Below, one piece after another: positions 1 to 6,442 of a stretch of 10,965 nt of DNA (the stretch's first letter is position 1; each line of letters opens with the position of its first letter). The position numbers were made by a program, and so were the translations under genes. Below the pieces are notes generated by a model. It was not told the origin of the DNA, searched no databases, and saw only the letters and a list, made by a program, of their open reading frames with translations. Source of the DNA: CAG-841 sp963656825. Lineage in GTDB: Bacteria; Bacillota; Clostridia; Oscillospirales; CAG-272. Where the stretch lies: positions 1 through 10,965 of the forward strand of contig CAVKJG010000054.1 of NCBI GenBank assembly GCA_963656825.1, in the 5' to 3' direction.

Positions 1-1
1 A

Positions 2-493
2 CACCTGCGCAGCATCGCGGATTTCATTAACACCAACCGCGACAAAGTGGGCAAAGCCACACACAAGCTTGCCGACAACATGGAAAAGCTTGAAGACGCA
101 TGGCGGAAAAAGGTCATTCAATTTCAGATTCCGATCTTCTCGGAGGGCACGAAAGGCGACCTGATTCTCCGCTTTGATGATGTAATTGCCGATGCGCTGG
201 AGCTTGGTGCACTTCGGATAGAATCCATCCGACTGACCGACGAGCAGGAACTGTGGCTTGCGGAAGTGACACCGTCAAAAGTGCCGCTCCATGTGACGAG
301 AACGCTGCTGGAATACTACCTTGCCAACAAGTCCGCAGACAGTGATTGGTGCGTCATTCCCGTGACGAATGTGGAGGCGTATCTCGGCAGCTCGGCACTG
401 GGAAGAACGTATATAAATCAAATAACTGTAGAGTTTATGGAGAAGAGTAACAATTATAGTATCTGTATGTTCAAAGTAAATACAATACACTGA
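2..493 (+). CDS. Hypothetical protein, 3' part only (5' end outside window)
   Basis: The reading frame is open from base 2 to the TGA at 491-493, so the gene starts upstream of the window and about 163 residues are visible. An internal GTG at 47 is open but has no convincing ribosome binding site, so it should not be taken as the start. The visible part is soluble. It starts with a charged, probably helical stretch (ADNMEKLEDAWRKK) followed by mixed alpha/beta sequence, and I see no signal peptide, membrane segment or catalytic motif that I recognise. The first ~400 bases are GC-rich in codon choice, whereas the last ~28 codons (from about 408) are strongly AT-rich, which could mark a recombination junction or a natural AT-rich end. 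The gene points toward a convergent operon and is closed by a hairpin at 506-534. It may belong to a mobile element upstream, but that is a guess. No function is assigned. Confidence 0.6.
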   Translation, partial: HLRSIADFINTNRDKVGKATHKLADNMEKLEDAWRKKVIQFQIPIFSEGTKGDLILRFDDVIADALELGALRIESIRLTDEQELWLAEVTPSKVPLHVTRTLLEYYLANKSADSDWCVIPVTNVEAYLGSSALGRTYINQITVEFMEKSNNYSICMFKVNTIH

Positions 494-505
494 TCTACAA
501 TTGTT

Positions 506-534
506 ATAGCGGGGCGTGAACCACGCCCCGCTAT
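506..534. terminator. Perfect hairpin between convergent genes, likely bidirectional terminator
   Basis: ATAGCGGGGCGTG (506-518) and CACGCCCCGCTAT (522-534) form a perfect 13-bp stem with a 3-nt loop. It lies 12 nt after the stop of the plus-strand gene and 47 nt beyond the stop of the minus-strand gene at 582. The following T-run is weak on both sides (CTTATT on plus), so efficiency is uncertain, but position and stability fit a shared terminator. Confidence 0.75.
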
Positions 535-581
535 CTTATTGACCAATATCAAAAATATTGCAAATTTTAAATAAACCTACA

Positions 582-1085
582 TCACGAAAGGCTACCGTAT
601 GCATCACAGGAAAGATGTATATCAATGTTTGCGGTCTCGATTGTAACAAGTAGAAATTTGTGTTTGAATGTTCCAACGCCATACGCAGTATTACCGGATT
701 TTGTGGCATTACCATTGCTGAAAGACCAGCCACTTGCGTAAATTGTTTGTGTATATGTAGCACTTGTGCAAGTTGATGAAACGCCTTTCACAATCTCAAA
801 TTCAGCGAATAAAGTATATTTCCATTCGAGATTGTTATTTTTGTCATAACAAGTAACAACTTTATCACCTGCTTGAGTGAATGCTGTAGAACTTTCAGAT
901 GTTAATGACAAAGTTGAAGTGTTTTCGGTTATCACCGTTGTTATAATGTAACTTCCATTATCTAAATAGATGATATCCGCTGAGTTTTGATTACTCAACG
1001 CAGTATTATTTGTAGCGAAAACAGAGGGGACTAATGCGAAAATAAAAAGAAATGCTAAAAAAATAGAAAATAGTTGTTTTTTCAT
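582..1085 (-). CDS. Small secreted protein, beta-rich, function unknown
   Basis: A 167-residue protein with a classical signal peptide: MKKQ, a hydrophobic core at about residues 5-20, and a cleavage site after VFA at about residue 24. The mature ~143 residues are rich in Ser, Thr, Asn and alternating beta-strand patterns, with Cys at 79, 106 and 160. The pattern of a YD..G/N..W core, a CTSA motif, a SGWS motif, a Lys/Ala/Thr-rich strand and a final SC..YGSLS resembles a family of small secreted proteins I have seen repeatedly in gut Clostridia and that lacks a known function (from memory, not searched). C106 and C160 could form a disulfide. The start is fixed by AGGAG at 1093-1097, 7 nt before the ATG. 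It is the last gene of the PadR operon, 40 nt after the HAAS-like gene. It probably acts outside the cell or at the wall, and its role is unknown. Confidence 0.8.
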   Translation of the reverse strand: MKKQLFSIFLAFLFIFALVPSVFATNNTALSNQNSADIIYLDNGSYIITTVITENTSTLSLTSESSTAFTQAGDKVVTCYDKNNNLEWKYTLFAEFEIVKGVSSTCTSATYTQTIYASGWSFSNGNATKSGNTAYGVGTFKHKFLLVTIETANIDIHLSCDAYGSLS

Positions 1086-1125
1086 GAGTTTGCTCCTAAA
1101 ATCATCAAGATATTAAACTTACAAT

Positions 1126-1497
1126 TTATCTGTAATGAGTAGTTATAGTAATCGTGTGATCACATTGTATAACTTTAATCAGTATAATAATCGCTATAGC
1201 GAGCGCCAGCAAAAGGACTACGGACAAAATCTTGTAAAATATGAATCTCTTCGCTTTTTTGTGCAGACGCTGAATATCTTCTGTTGACGCGAACGATTCT
1301 GAAATATCCTTGGGCGTGCCGAATCTGTTTTCAATATCGTTGATTGTTATTTCCTCATCAGGGTGTTCTTCGATATATTCATAAATTCTGTTTTTAAGTT
1401 CAGATATAAATGCAAGCTTTATACTGCCCGGACAAGCAAGTAGCTTTTTTATTTCGGAGCAATATTTTTTAATATCTTTATTGATTGTTTTCTTCAT
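1126..1497 (-). CDS. Small HAAS/DUF1700-like membrane protein (DUF6120-type)
   Basis: A 123-residue protein. Residues 1-80 are a cytoplasmic helical domain of the type found in HAAS/DUF1700 proteins: a helical pair including ISELKNRIYEYIEEHP, then the hallmark turn NDIENRFGTPKDISESF at about 53-69, in which a G-P/T-x-x-I/L motif leads into a helix. One strong membrane segment spans about 87-109, followed by a short outside tail with a Cys and several Thr. Proteins of this type are commonly encoded directly after a PadR regulator and are thought to transmit envelope status or modulate the regulator. The gene overlaps the end of the padR-like gene by 20 bp (1478-1497), which implies translational coupling and explains the lack of its own clear ribosome binding site. 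A secreted protein gene follows 40 nt downstream. The family placement is from the motif and context. Confidence 0.8.
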   Translation of the reverse strand: MKKTINKDIKKYCSEIKKLLACPGSIKLAFISELKNRIYEYIEEHPDEEITINDIENRFGTPKDISESFASTEDIQRLHKKAKRFIFYKILSVVLLLALAIAIIILIKVIQCDHTITITTHYR

Positions 1498-1852
1498 TTG
1501 GTTTTCCCTCGACAGAATAATTCATAATCAGATTTACACCCTCGATGATTTTTGAATACACATCGATTATTGTGTTTAAATATTCGACTCCAAGTGGTTC
1601 AAGGTGATAATAAACGCGCGTTCTGCGCTTTCCTACAAGGACTTTGTTTTCGGAAATATAGTTTTTGCCGATGAGTCGATACAGGGGACCGTACAAAGAC
1701 CCCTCTTTGATGTCGATCAGTCCCTTTCCTCTTATATTCATTTCACTTATCATCTGATAGCCGTACATATCTTCATGCGACAGCATTTTCAGAATGAGCA
1801 TTTCGAGAATTCCCCTTTTGAGGTTTTCTTCAATGTCGTTTCTTTGTATCAT
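1478..1852 (-). CDS. PadR family transcriptional regulator
   Basis: A 124-residue winged-helix regulator. The PadR signature is clear: RGILEMLILKMLSHEDMYGYQMISEM (about 13-38, helices 1 and 2), the recognition region IDIKEGSLYGPLYRLIGKNYI (46-66), a wing with KRRTRVYYHLEPLGVEYL (75-92), and a short C-terminal dimerisation helix. PadR proteins are usually autorepressors released by a ligand. Here the gene heads a leftward operon with a HAAS-like membrane protein and a secreted protein. The start is set by AGGTGA at 1860-1865, 7 nt before the ATG. A promoter, TTGACA-N17-TATAGT, lies at 1892-1920, and a perfect 12-bp palindrome sits between promoter and ribosome binding site. It probably also controls the divergent rightward promoters, which share sequence with its own upstream region. 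Confidence 0.93.
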   Translation of the reverse strand: MIQRNDIEENLKRGILEMLILKMLSHEDMYGYQMISEMNIRGKGLIDIKEGSLYGPLYRLIGKNYISENKVLVGKRRTRVYYHLEPLGVEYLNTIIDVYSKIIEGVNLIMNYSVEGKPNEENNQ

Positions 1853-1868
1853 TTTTCTTTCACCTATT

Positions 1869-1880
1869 TTAAGCGCTTAA
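1869..1880. promoter_or_regulatory. 12-bp palindrome, candidate PadR operator
   Basis: TTAAGCGCTTAA is a perfect palindrome lying between the -10 box of the leftward promoter (1892-1897) and the padR ribosome binding site, right at the expected transcription start. A repressor bound there would block its own operon. It does not match the ATGT-N8-ACAT form known for some PadR proteins, so the assignment rests on position and symmetry. Confidence 0.4.
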
Positions 1881-1891
1881 TAGCGTAATCT

Positions 1892-1920
1892 ACTATATCA
1901 TACAAATATCGTGTTGTCAA
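1892..1920 (-). promoter_or_regulatory. Leftward promoter of the padR operon
   Basis: On the minus strand TTGACA (1915-1920) is followed after exactly 17 nt by TATAGT (1892-1897), a near-consensus sigma-A promoter. It is placed to start transcription about 30 nt before the padR start codon. Confidence 0.75.
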
Positions 1921-1942
1921 TATTGCTTGTGACAAAATATGC

Positions 1943-1971
1943 TTGACAAAATTGATTTCGCGTGGTAATAT
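1943..1971 (+). promoter_or_regulatory. Rightward promoter P1, divergent from padR
   Basis: TTGACA (1943-1948), 17 nt, TAATAT (1966-1971). It stands back to back with the padR promoter, the two -35 boxes being only 22 nt apart. It would produce a leader of about 370 nt before the secreted protein gene at 2349. Confidence 0.6.
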
Positions 1972-2004
1972 GAAGTAGCGAATAGAATGAGTGCTCGTCA
2001 AAGT

Positions 2005-2026
2005 TTGGCAAACACCGCGTTGCCAA
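2005..2026. promoter_or_regulatory. Inverted repeat between the two rightward promoters
   Basis: TTGGCAA (2005-2011) and TTGCCAA (2020-2026) form a 7-bp inverted repeat with an 8-nt spacer. The half-site centres are 15 bp apart. It may be a repressor site or a small RNA stem, and nothing further supports a specific regulator. Confidence 0.3.
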
Positions 2027-2035
2027 CATTGCTTA

Positions 2036-2053
2036 CAACAAATATATTTGTTG
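2036..2053. promoter_or_regulatory. 18-bp perfect palindrome upstream of rightward promoter P2
   Basis: CAACAAATATATTTGTTG is fully symmetric and ends 7 nt before the -35 box of P2. Its left half overlaps a 22-nt segment (2019-2040) that repeats, at 17/22 identity, the segment 1913-1934 covering the padR -35 region. This suggests one regulator binds at both promoters. PadR is the obvious candidate but this is inference. Confidence 0.45.
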
Positions 2054-2060
2054 AACTTAA

Positions 2061-2089
2061 TTGACAAATGCCACAATATATGATAATAT
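2061..2089 (+). promoter_or_regulatory. Rightward promoter P2
   Basis: TTGACA (2061-2066), 17 nt, TAATAT (2084-2089), a near-consensus sigma-A promoter. It would start transcription near 2096, giving a leader of about 250 nt upstream of the secreted protein at 2349. Confidence 0.7.
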
Positions 2090-2167
2090 AATATTGGAAA
2101 TATTGTGAACATAGAACATTGTTGCAAGCACTGCGCACGATATATCATTCGGGTGGGGGTGTTGAAG

Positions 2168-2272
2168 ATGATTTCGCTGAAAAAGTATTTACGCGGCTTT
2201 GGATTTATGCACTTGACGGGAGGCTTCTCTTCCGTAGACCATCGCCTGCAGATCATTTGTATGGGCGGGTAA
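2168..2272 (+). CDS. Possible 34-codon leader ORF in the 5' UTR
   Basis: ATG at the start of ATGATTTCG opens a 34-codon frame ending at the TAA of GGCGGGTAA. The peptide is basic at the N-terminus (MISLKKYLRGFG) and ends in CMGG. A purine-rich GGTGGGGGTG stretch lies shortly upstream, which is a weak ribosome binding site. The interval is more GC-balanced than the AT-rich DNA around it. Its stop codon lies inside the left arm of an RNA stem at 2265-2302, so translation could influence that stem. I do not recognise the peptide, and it may simply be untranslated leader. Confidence 0.25.
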   Translation: MISLKKYLRGFGFMHLTGGFSSVDHRLQIICMGG

Positions 2273-2302
2273 TCAGACTGTACTTGTGTTTTGGTTATCC
2301 GC
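2265..2302 (+). promoter_or_regulatory. Stem-loop in the leader of the secreted protein gene
   Basis: GCGGGTAATCAGA (2265-2277) pairs with TTTGGTTATCCGC (2290-2302) as a 13-bp RNA stem with three G-U pairs and a 12-nt loop, about 46 nt before the start codon. There is no T-run after it, so it is not a simple terminator. It could affect mRNA stability or translation. I could not match it to a known riboswitch. Confidence 0.4.
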
Positions 2303-2348
2303 TTCCCGCAGAAAAAATGAAAATTTTAATCGAAAGGAAATCATAACC

Positions 2349-2816
2349 ATGAAAAAGAATTTGTTCAGAATTATTACAGCTACTCTGCTGATTGTTTCTA
2401 TGTTTGCATTTTGTGTTACGGCAAATGCTATGCATTATATGGAGTATACACGCAATACGGATGACCCGACGTTTACGGTGTTGGGCTCTCTTCAGGCAAA
2501 CAAATATACGGAATCCGGCGTATATGCTTTCCAAAGAATTTATGCAACAAACAGATTTGACCCGACGGGAAACGGCACACCGACCTATACTTTGCTTGAT
2601 ATGCAAATAATTGTCACAGGATCGGGTGTAACGTTGCTTACTCCTATTGTTGCTTCTCAGGAGCGTGTTATTATAGGTCAATTCATCCGTACTGAAGATG
2701 TGCGCCTCTCTCAGGAAAGCGGAATCACATTTTTACTTGGAAACTATTATGCGACCGTTCCGGGCTCAACTGTGTCGTTTAATCCTCCCAGTATAGAAAT
2801 TTCTGTTTTTGGTTAA
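2349..2816 (+). CDS. Small secreted protein, unrecognised
   Basis: A 155-residue protein starting at ATG 2349, with AAGGAA at 2334-2339 about 9 nt upstream. An upstream in-frame ATG at 2286 would add 21 polar residues before the signal peptide and is unlikely. Residues 1-27 are a signal peptide: MKKNLFR, a hydrophobic core, and cleavage after ANA. The mature ~128 residues contain no Cys and have alternating hydrophobic patterns (YTLLDMQIIVTGSG, RVIIGQFIRTEDVRL, GITFLLGNYYATVPGS) that suggest a beta-sandwich. I do not recognise the family. It is the divergent counterpart of the secreted protein at 582-1085 across the PadR regulatory region, and it lies just upstream of a lipoprotein and ABC transporter. 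A hairpin 13 nt after the stop may limit read-through into those genes. It could be an extracellular effector, matrix protein or signal precursor, and no function is claimed. Confidence 0.8.
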   Translation: MKKNLFRIITATLLIVSMFAFCVTANAMHYMEYTRNTDDPTFTVLGSLQANKYTESGVYAFQRIYATNRFDPTGNGTPTYTLLDMQIIVTGSGVTLLTPIVASQERVIIGQFIRTEDVRLSQESGITFLLGNYYATVPGSTVSFNPPSIEISVFG

Positions 2817-2829
2817 TACATAGTTCGCA

Positions 2830-2862
2830 CGGAGGTTGTATATTTATGATTTACAACCTCCG
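2830..2862 (+). terminator. Hairpin after secreted protein gene, partial terminator or attenuator
   Basis: CGGAGGTTGTA (2830-2840) and TACAACCTCCG (2852-2862) form a perfect 11-bp stem with an 11-nt loop. It is followed by CTGTTTAT, a poor T-run. It separates the secreted protein gene from the lipoprotein gene, whose start is 61 nt further on. No clear promoter lies in the gap, so partial read-through from P1/P2 is likely. Confidence 0.6.
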
Positions 2863-2923
2863 CTGTTTATACAGAAACGCTTTTCGACTTACTTATTATT
2901 GCTTTTGCGGCAAGGAGATATTT

Positions 2924-4069
2924 ATGAAAAAATATAAAACCGTTATATGTCTGCTCGCGATTTTTGTTCTTTTGGCATTTGTTTTTTCCGCGTGTTCGAA
3001 GCCGGAGCAGAGCACAGATGACGTCTGCGCCAAGGGCTTCAACATTTATCTTTATGATAACATTCTCTACTATTACGACACAAGCACATTTTCGATAAAA
3101 TATCAGGATCTGACCAACGTTCAGACGACGGGACTTCCGCTTTACGGAGATGTTCTGGCGTCCGGCGAAGAAAATCCGTTTGCAAATATATTTTCTCCGG
3201 CGGTTTATTTTGCTGTCGATCCGAAGGCAACAAAAGAAAACGATAACAGGCACGTTCTGGTCGGAGCGTATTACAGATACGCCATTGACAAGCAGACAAA
3301 CAGAATGAAAAATTTCTATCAGATCACATCATTTGATACGGGCACAAACAAAGTGACCGTGATACAGGATGAAATTGCGGAAAATATACAGTCGCTGTGT
3401 ATTTACGGCGACCGGATAATATATACGACAAACGAAGGCGACCTCGGAACGAATATTCATATAATAGGCAAAGACGGCAGCGGCTATAAGGAAATGGAGA
3501 ACCCCGATAAAGATTCTTACCGTGTTCAGACCGTTTATAAAGACCGTATTTATTTTATTGACGCTGCCGGCAGGCTTTTCTCCTGCTCGCTTGACCTGGA
3601 CGACAGGCAATATCTTTTCGATATTGTTCTAAGAGCGGAGATGTTTATCGTAAATGACCGTATCGTATACTGCGATAATCTTCTGGCAACGGAGTTTGAC
3701 GGGGCGTCGTATATGACAGTGGATATCGTCAGCTGTCCGATTTCCGATACTTCAAAAAAAGAAAAGCTGCTCTCTGACGTAAGCATGGGAATGAACTGCG
3801 GCGATAAGTTTTATTATTATCTTTCCGAGCCGCGAAAAATAGGCTCGGCTGTTGAAGAATATTCGCATATTCTTTACGAATATTCGTTTGAAACCGGCTT
3901 GTCAAGAGAGGTTTATGACCTTGGGGATAAAGAAATTTCAAGATGCTATACGGCAATCGGCGAAAATTATATTGTATATACGGAAACCGATTATTCGTCG
4001 GGCAGTCCAGTGTCGCGCCGGATTGCTCAGAATCTGAAAACGGGAGAAGAAACCGAAGTGCCGAAATAA
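2924..4069 (+). CDS. Lipoprotein, probable beta-propeller-like, linked to ABC transporter
   Basis: A 381-residue lipoprotein. ATG 2924 is chosen because AAGGAG (2912-2917) lies 6 nt upstream and the signal peptide begins there (MKKYKTVICLL); an in-frame ATG at 2846 lies in the hairpin loop and would spoil the signal. The hydrophobic core ends in the lipobox FSAC, so Cys24 is the expected lipidated residue and the protein sits on the outer face of the membrane. The mature part has repeated segments with Tyr/Asp-rich strands (NILYYYDT, DRIIYTTNEGDLG, DRIYFIDAAGRLF, DRIVYCDN, DKFYYYLSEP, NYIVYTETD), spaced about 35-50 residues apart, as in DUF5050/WD-like beta-propellers. It is followed 39 nt later by the permease and ATPase genes. 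It is likely an extracellular accessory or sensor subunit of that transporter rather than a classic solute-binding protein, which it does not resemble. Family-level function is unknown. Confidence 0.85.
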   Translation: MKKYKTVICLLAIFVLLAFVFSACSKPEQSTDDVCAKGFNIYLYDNILYYYDTSTFSIKYQDLTNVQTTGLPLYGDVLASGEENPFANIFSPAVYFAVDPKATKENDNRHVLVGAYYRYAIDKQTNRMKNFYQITSFDTGTNKVTVIQDEIAENIQSLCIYGDRIIYTTNEGDLGTNIHIIGKDGSGYKEMENPDKDSYRVQTVYKDRIYFIDAAGRLFSCSLDLDDRQYLFDIVLRAEMFIVNDRIVYCDNLLATEFDGASYMTVDIVSCPISDTSKKEKLLSDVSMGMNCGDKFYYYLSEPRKIGSAVEEYSHILYEYSFETGLSREVYDLGDKEISRCYTAIGENYIVYTETDYSSGSPVSRRIAQNLKTGEETEVPK

Positions 4070-4108
4070 AAAACACAGGCATATTCAGGAAGAGAAAGGG
4101 CGGCGGTT

Positions 4109-6442
4109 ATGAGATCCACCGTATACTATGAGATAAAAAAGCTATGCTCTCAATTGTATCTGATTCTGTTTGTCGCCGCTTTATTGCTTGCAAACGCAAT
4201 TTTCTGCGGTATCTCTGCGAAAACAAATTCAAAGGGTGACAGATACAACAAATATGCCGCGGAGGTATATTCGCTGTATAAATCCGATCCGGAGCTGTTT
4301 TATAAAGAAAAGGAACGTATTGAAAACAATTTCTATTCATCGGACGACGAAGTAACGGAAAGCGTATACGGGGGCGGAGTCATTTCGGACTTTTCGCTGT
4401 TCGGATATGTCGCTTCGTTTATTGACGCGGACAAAAATTATCACAGCAGGCTGAACCTGATAATAACTCAGTCCTCAAACATAATAAAGCAGACGGAAGG
4501 CTCTGGAGGAGATGTAAATACATATAATTGCCGCTATCAGAAGCAGGTGGTGAAAAGATATTCGGCACTGAACGAAAACGTTTCGCTCGGCGACGGGATT
4601 GTTGTCGGCTGGAACGAATATTTCGGTATCGGCGCGGAAATTATTTTCGTTTTTGCCGCCGCTGTGATCTGCGCTGTATGGATTGCGGTAAACGATTATC
4701 ATACGGGCTTTTACGCAATAGAAAAAACCTGCGCAAACGGCAGGGAAAGCACGGCTGCGGCAAAATATTTTGCCGCAGCGATTTCCGGCGCGGCGCTTAC
4801 GGCGGCGTTTGAGCTTTCGTCGCTTCTGGCAACGTGGGCTGCGCTCGGCTTTTCGGATCCTTTTGCGCCGATACAGTCGGTCGATGCGTTTCTGCTTTGC
4901 CCGTACAACATAAGCATATCGGGATATCTGCTAATTACGCTTGTTATAAGAATGCTGACGGTTGCGGTTTTTTCGTCTGTCGTTCTGGCGGTATCGTCGG
5001 TTACAAGAAAATTTACGGCGGGAATTATCTCCGGCGCCGCGCTTCTTTTCGGAGGCTTTCTTATGTCCTCGGCGGATTTTGCAAAGTCGGGACAGGCAAA
5101 ATATATAAATCTTTGGTCGATGTTCGACCTGAAAGAAATTTTTTCGAGATATCGCGCTCTTGATATTGCCGCTCATCCGGTATCGATAATACCGGTCGGC
5201 ATATTATTCGGAGCTTTTCTTTTGGCTGTTTCGTTTTTTGTCTGCCGCGCGGGCTTTACCCGTGCAGGCAATTTTGCGCGCAAAAGAAAAATTTCCGGCA
5301 AAAAGAAAGAAAAAGAGCCTTGCAAGGAGGACAGGCGTCGTCCGGTCACCTTGCATAGTCCGAGCCTTTTATTCTTTGAACAGCGCAAGCGGATGTGGAT
5401 AGTTTTTCTGTTTGTCGCGGTTGTTATTATAAAATGCGTATATGCCGCCGGCTGTTTTGAGATCGACGACACGTCATATAACCGCATATATACCGGATAT
5501 ATTGCTGAAATCGAAGGAGAATATTCAAGCGAAAAAGAGGTATATCTAAGAGACGAATACGATAGCTGTAATGCTATTGTTGAAAAATACGGCGAAAACA
5601 CGGAGGCGTATTTTTCCAAAAAAATGTCGATAGACGACTATCTTGCATATTGCGCCGATTATTCGGCTGCACAGATGAAAATCCGTGTGCTCGGCGATAT
5701 TATGACGCAATCCGGATATCTTGAATCGCTTTATGAAAAAGGCGTAAGAGTGTCGTTTGTAAACGAGCTGTATTGCCGTAAATATCTGTGCGCGGGAACG
5801 GACTTTATACTGACAGCTTTTTTATGTATTCTCGGAGTCAGCGGTTTTTCTATGGAACGCCGCAAAACCTCGTCCTCGTCATCGCCGTCGCTTTTGCTTT
5901 CCGTAACTCCGAACGGCAGAGCGCGCACCTACCTTGCAAAATATCTGCTGACGCTGATTTACATCGTTTCGGCGACGGTTTTATTCAAAACAATTGATTT
6001 GATCTGTTTTTCCGCAAAGCTTGGCGCATTGCCGAAAGAAGCACTGCTTGTCAGTCTGCCGCTGTATGCCTTTGCCCCGACCTCGCTTTCGGTCGGACAA
6101 TATGTCTGCCTTATACTTTTGTTTTCGCTTTTCGGAGCGGTGCTTGTAATGTCGGTGTGCTTTTCGATATCGTATTTTATAAAAGACAATCTGTCCGCAT
6201 ATGTGACATCGGCGATAATTATGTTTGCTCCCGCACTTTTGCAGGCGGCGGGAATAAAATTTTTCGGATATATCGACATAAGCAAACTGACGGACGCAGA
6301 TTCATTGTATCGGCTGTCGGCAGAGGTAATGCTGGACGCCGTATATGCGTGGTTTGCCGTAGCATATGCCGCCGTATTTATATTTGCCGGAGGAGCTTTT
6401 GCGCTGTCGCTTGCGCGTATGAATAAAGGAGGAAAATTATGA
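4109..6442 (+). CDS. Large ABC-2-type permease with two homologous halves
   Basis: A 777-residue integral membrane protein. Predicted membrane segments fall in two equal sets: about 15-35, 173-195, 218-245, 272-296, 302-322, 358-379, and then 429-448, 561-580, 608-628, 665-690, 696-715, 745-768. In each half the first and second segments are separated by a large outside domain (~135 and ~110 residues). A highly charged cytoplasmic linker (385-415, Lys/Arg-rich) joins the halves. After the second segment both halves carry NGR with an AKY nine residues later (NGR 210-212 with K219-Y220; NGR 602-604 with K611-Y612), which supports an internal duplication and fits the coupling region of ABC-2 permeases. 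The start at 4109 has a modest AAAGGG site 8 nt upstream. The stop overlaps the ATPase start as ATGA. The protein is probably a complete transmembrane unit that works with the downstream ATPase. The substrate is unknown and export or envelope remodelling is most likely. Confidence 0.9.
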   Translation: MRSTVYYEIKKLCSQLYLILFVAALLLANAIFCGISAKTNSKGDRYNKYAAEVYSLYKSDPELFYKEKERIENNFYSSDDEVTESVYGGGVISDFSLFGYVASFIDADKNYHSRLNLIITQSSNIIKQTEGSGGDVNTYNCRYQKQVVKRYSALNENVSLGDGIVVGWNEYFGIGAEIIFVFAAAVICAVWIAVNDYHTGFYAIEKTCANGRESTAAAKYFAAAISGAALTAAFELSSLLATWAALGFSDPFAPIQSVDAFLLCPYNISISGYLLITLVIRMLTVAVFSSVVLAVSSVTRKFTAGIISGAALLFGGFLMSSADFAKSGQAKYINLWSMFDLKEIFSRYRALDIAAHPVSIIPVGILFGAFLLAVSFFVCRAGFTRAGNFARKRKISGKKKEKEPCKEDRRRPVTLHSPSLLFFEQRKRMWIVFLFVAVVIIKCVYAAGCFEIDDTSYNRIYTGYIAEIEGEYSSEKEVYLRDEYDSCNAIVEKYGENTEAYFSKKMSIDDYLAYCADYSAAQMKIRVLGDIMTQSGYLESLYEKGVRVSFVNELYCRKYLCAGTDFILTAFLCILGVSGFSMERRKTSSSSSPSLLLSVTPNGRARTYLAKYLLTLIYIVSATVLFKTIDLICFSAKLGALPKEALLVSLPLYAFAPTSLSVGQYVCLILLFSLFGAVLVMSVCFSISYFIKDNLSAYVTSAIIMFAPALLQAAGIKFFGYIDISKLTDADSLYRLSAEVMLDAVYAWFAVAYAAVFIFAGGAFALSLARMNKGGKL

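Noticed and set aside
2119..2346. 75-codon plus-strand frame in the leader of the secreted protein gene
   Set aside because: It begins at a TTG without a ribosome binding site, overlaps the leader stem and the ribosome binding site of the real gene, and gives a protein with no coherent features.
582..2816. Lactococcin-972-type bacteriocin system
   Set aside because: Two small secreted proteins near an ABC transporter raised the idea, but neither protein shows the short Gly/His/Trp-rich mature sequence of that family, and the permease layout differs from the known associated membrane protein.
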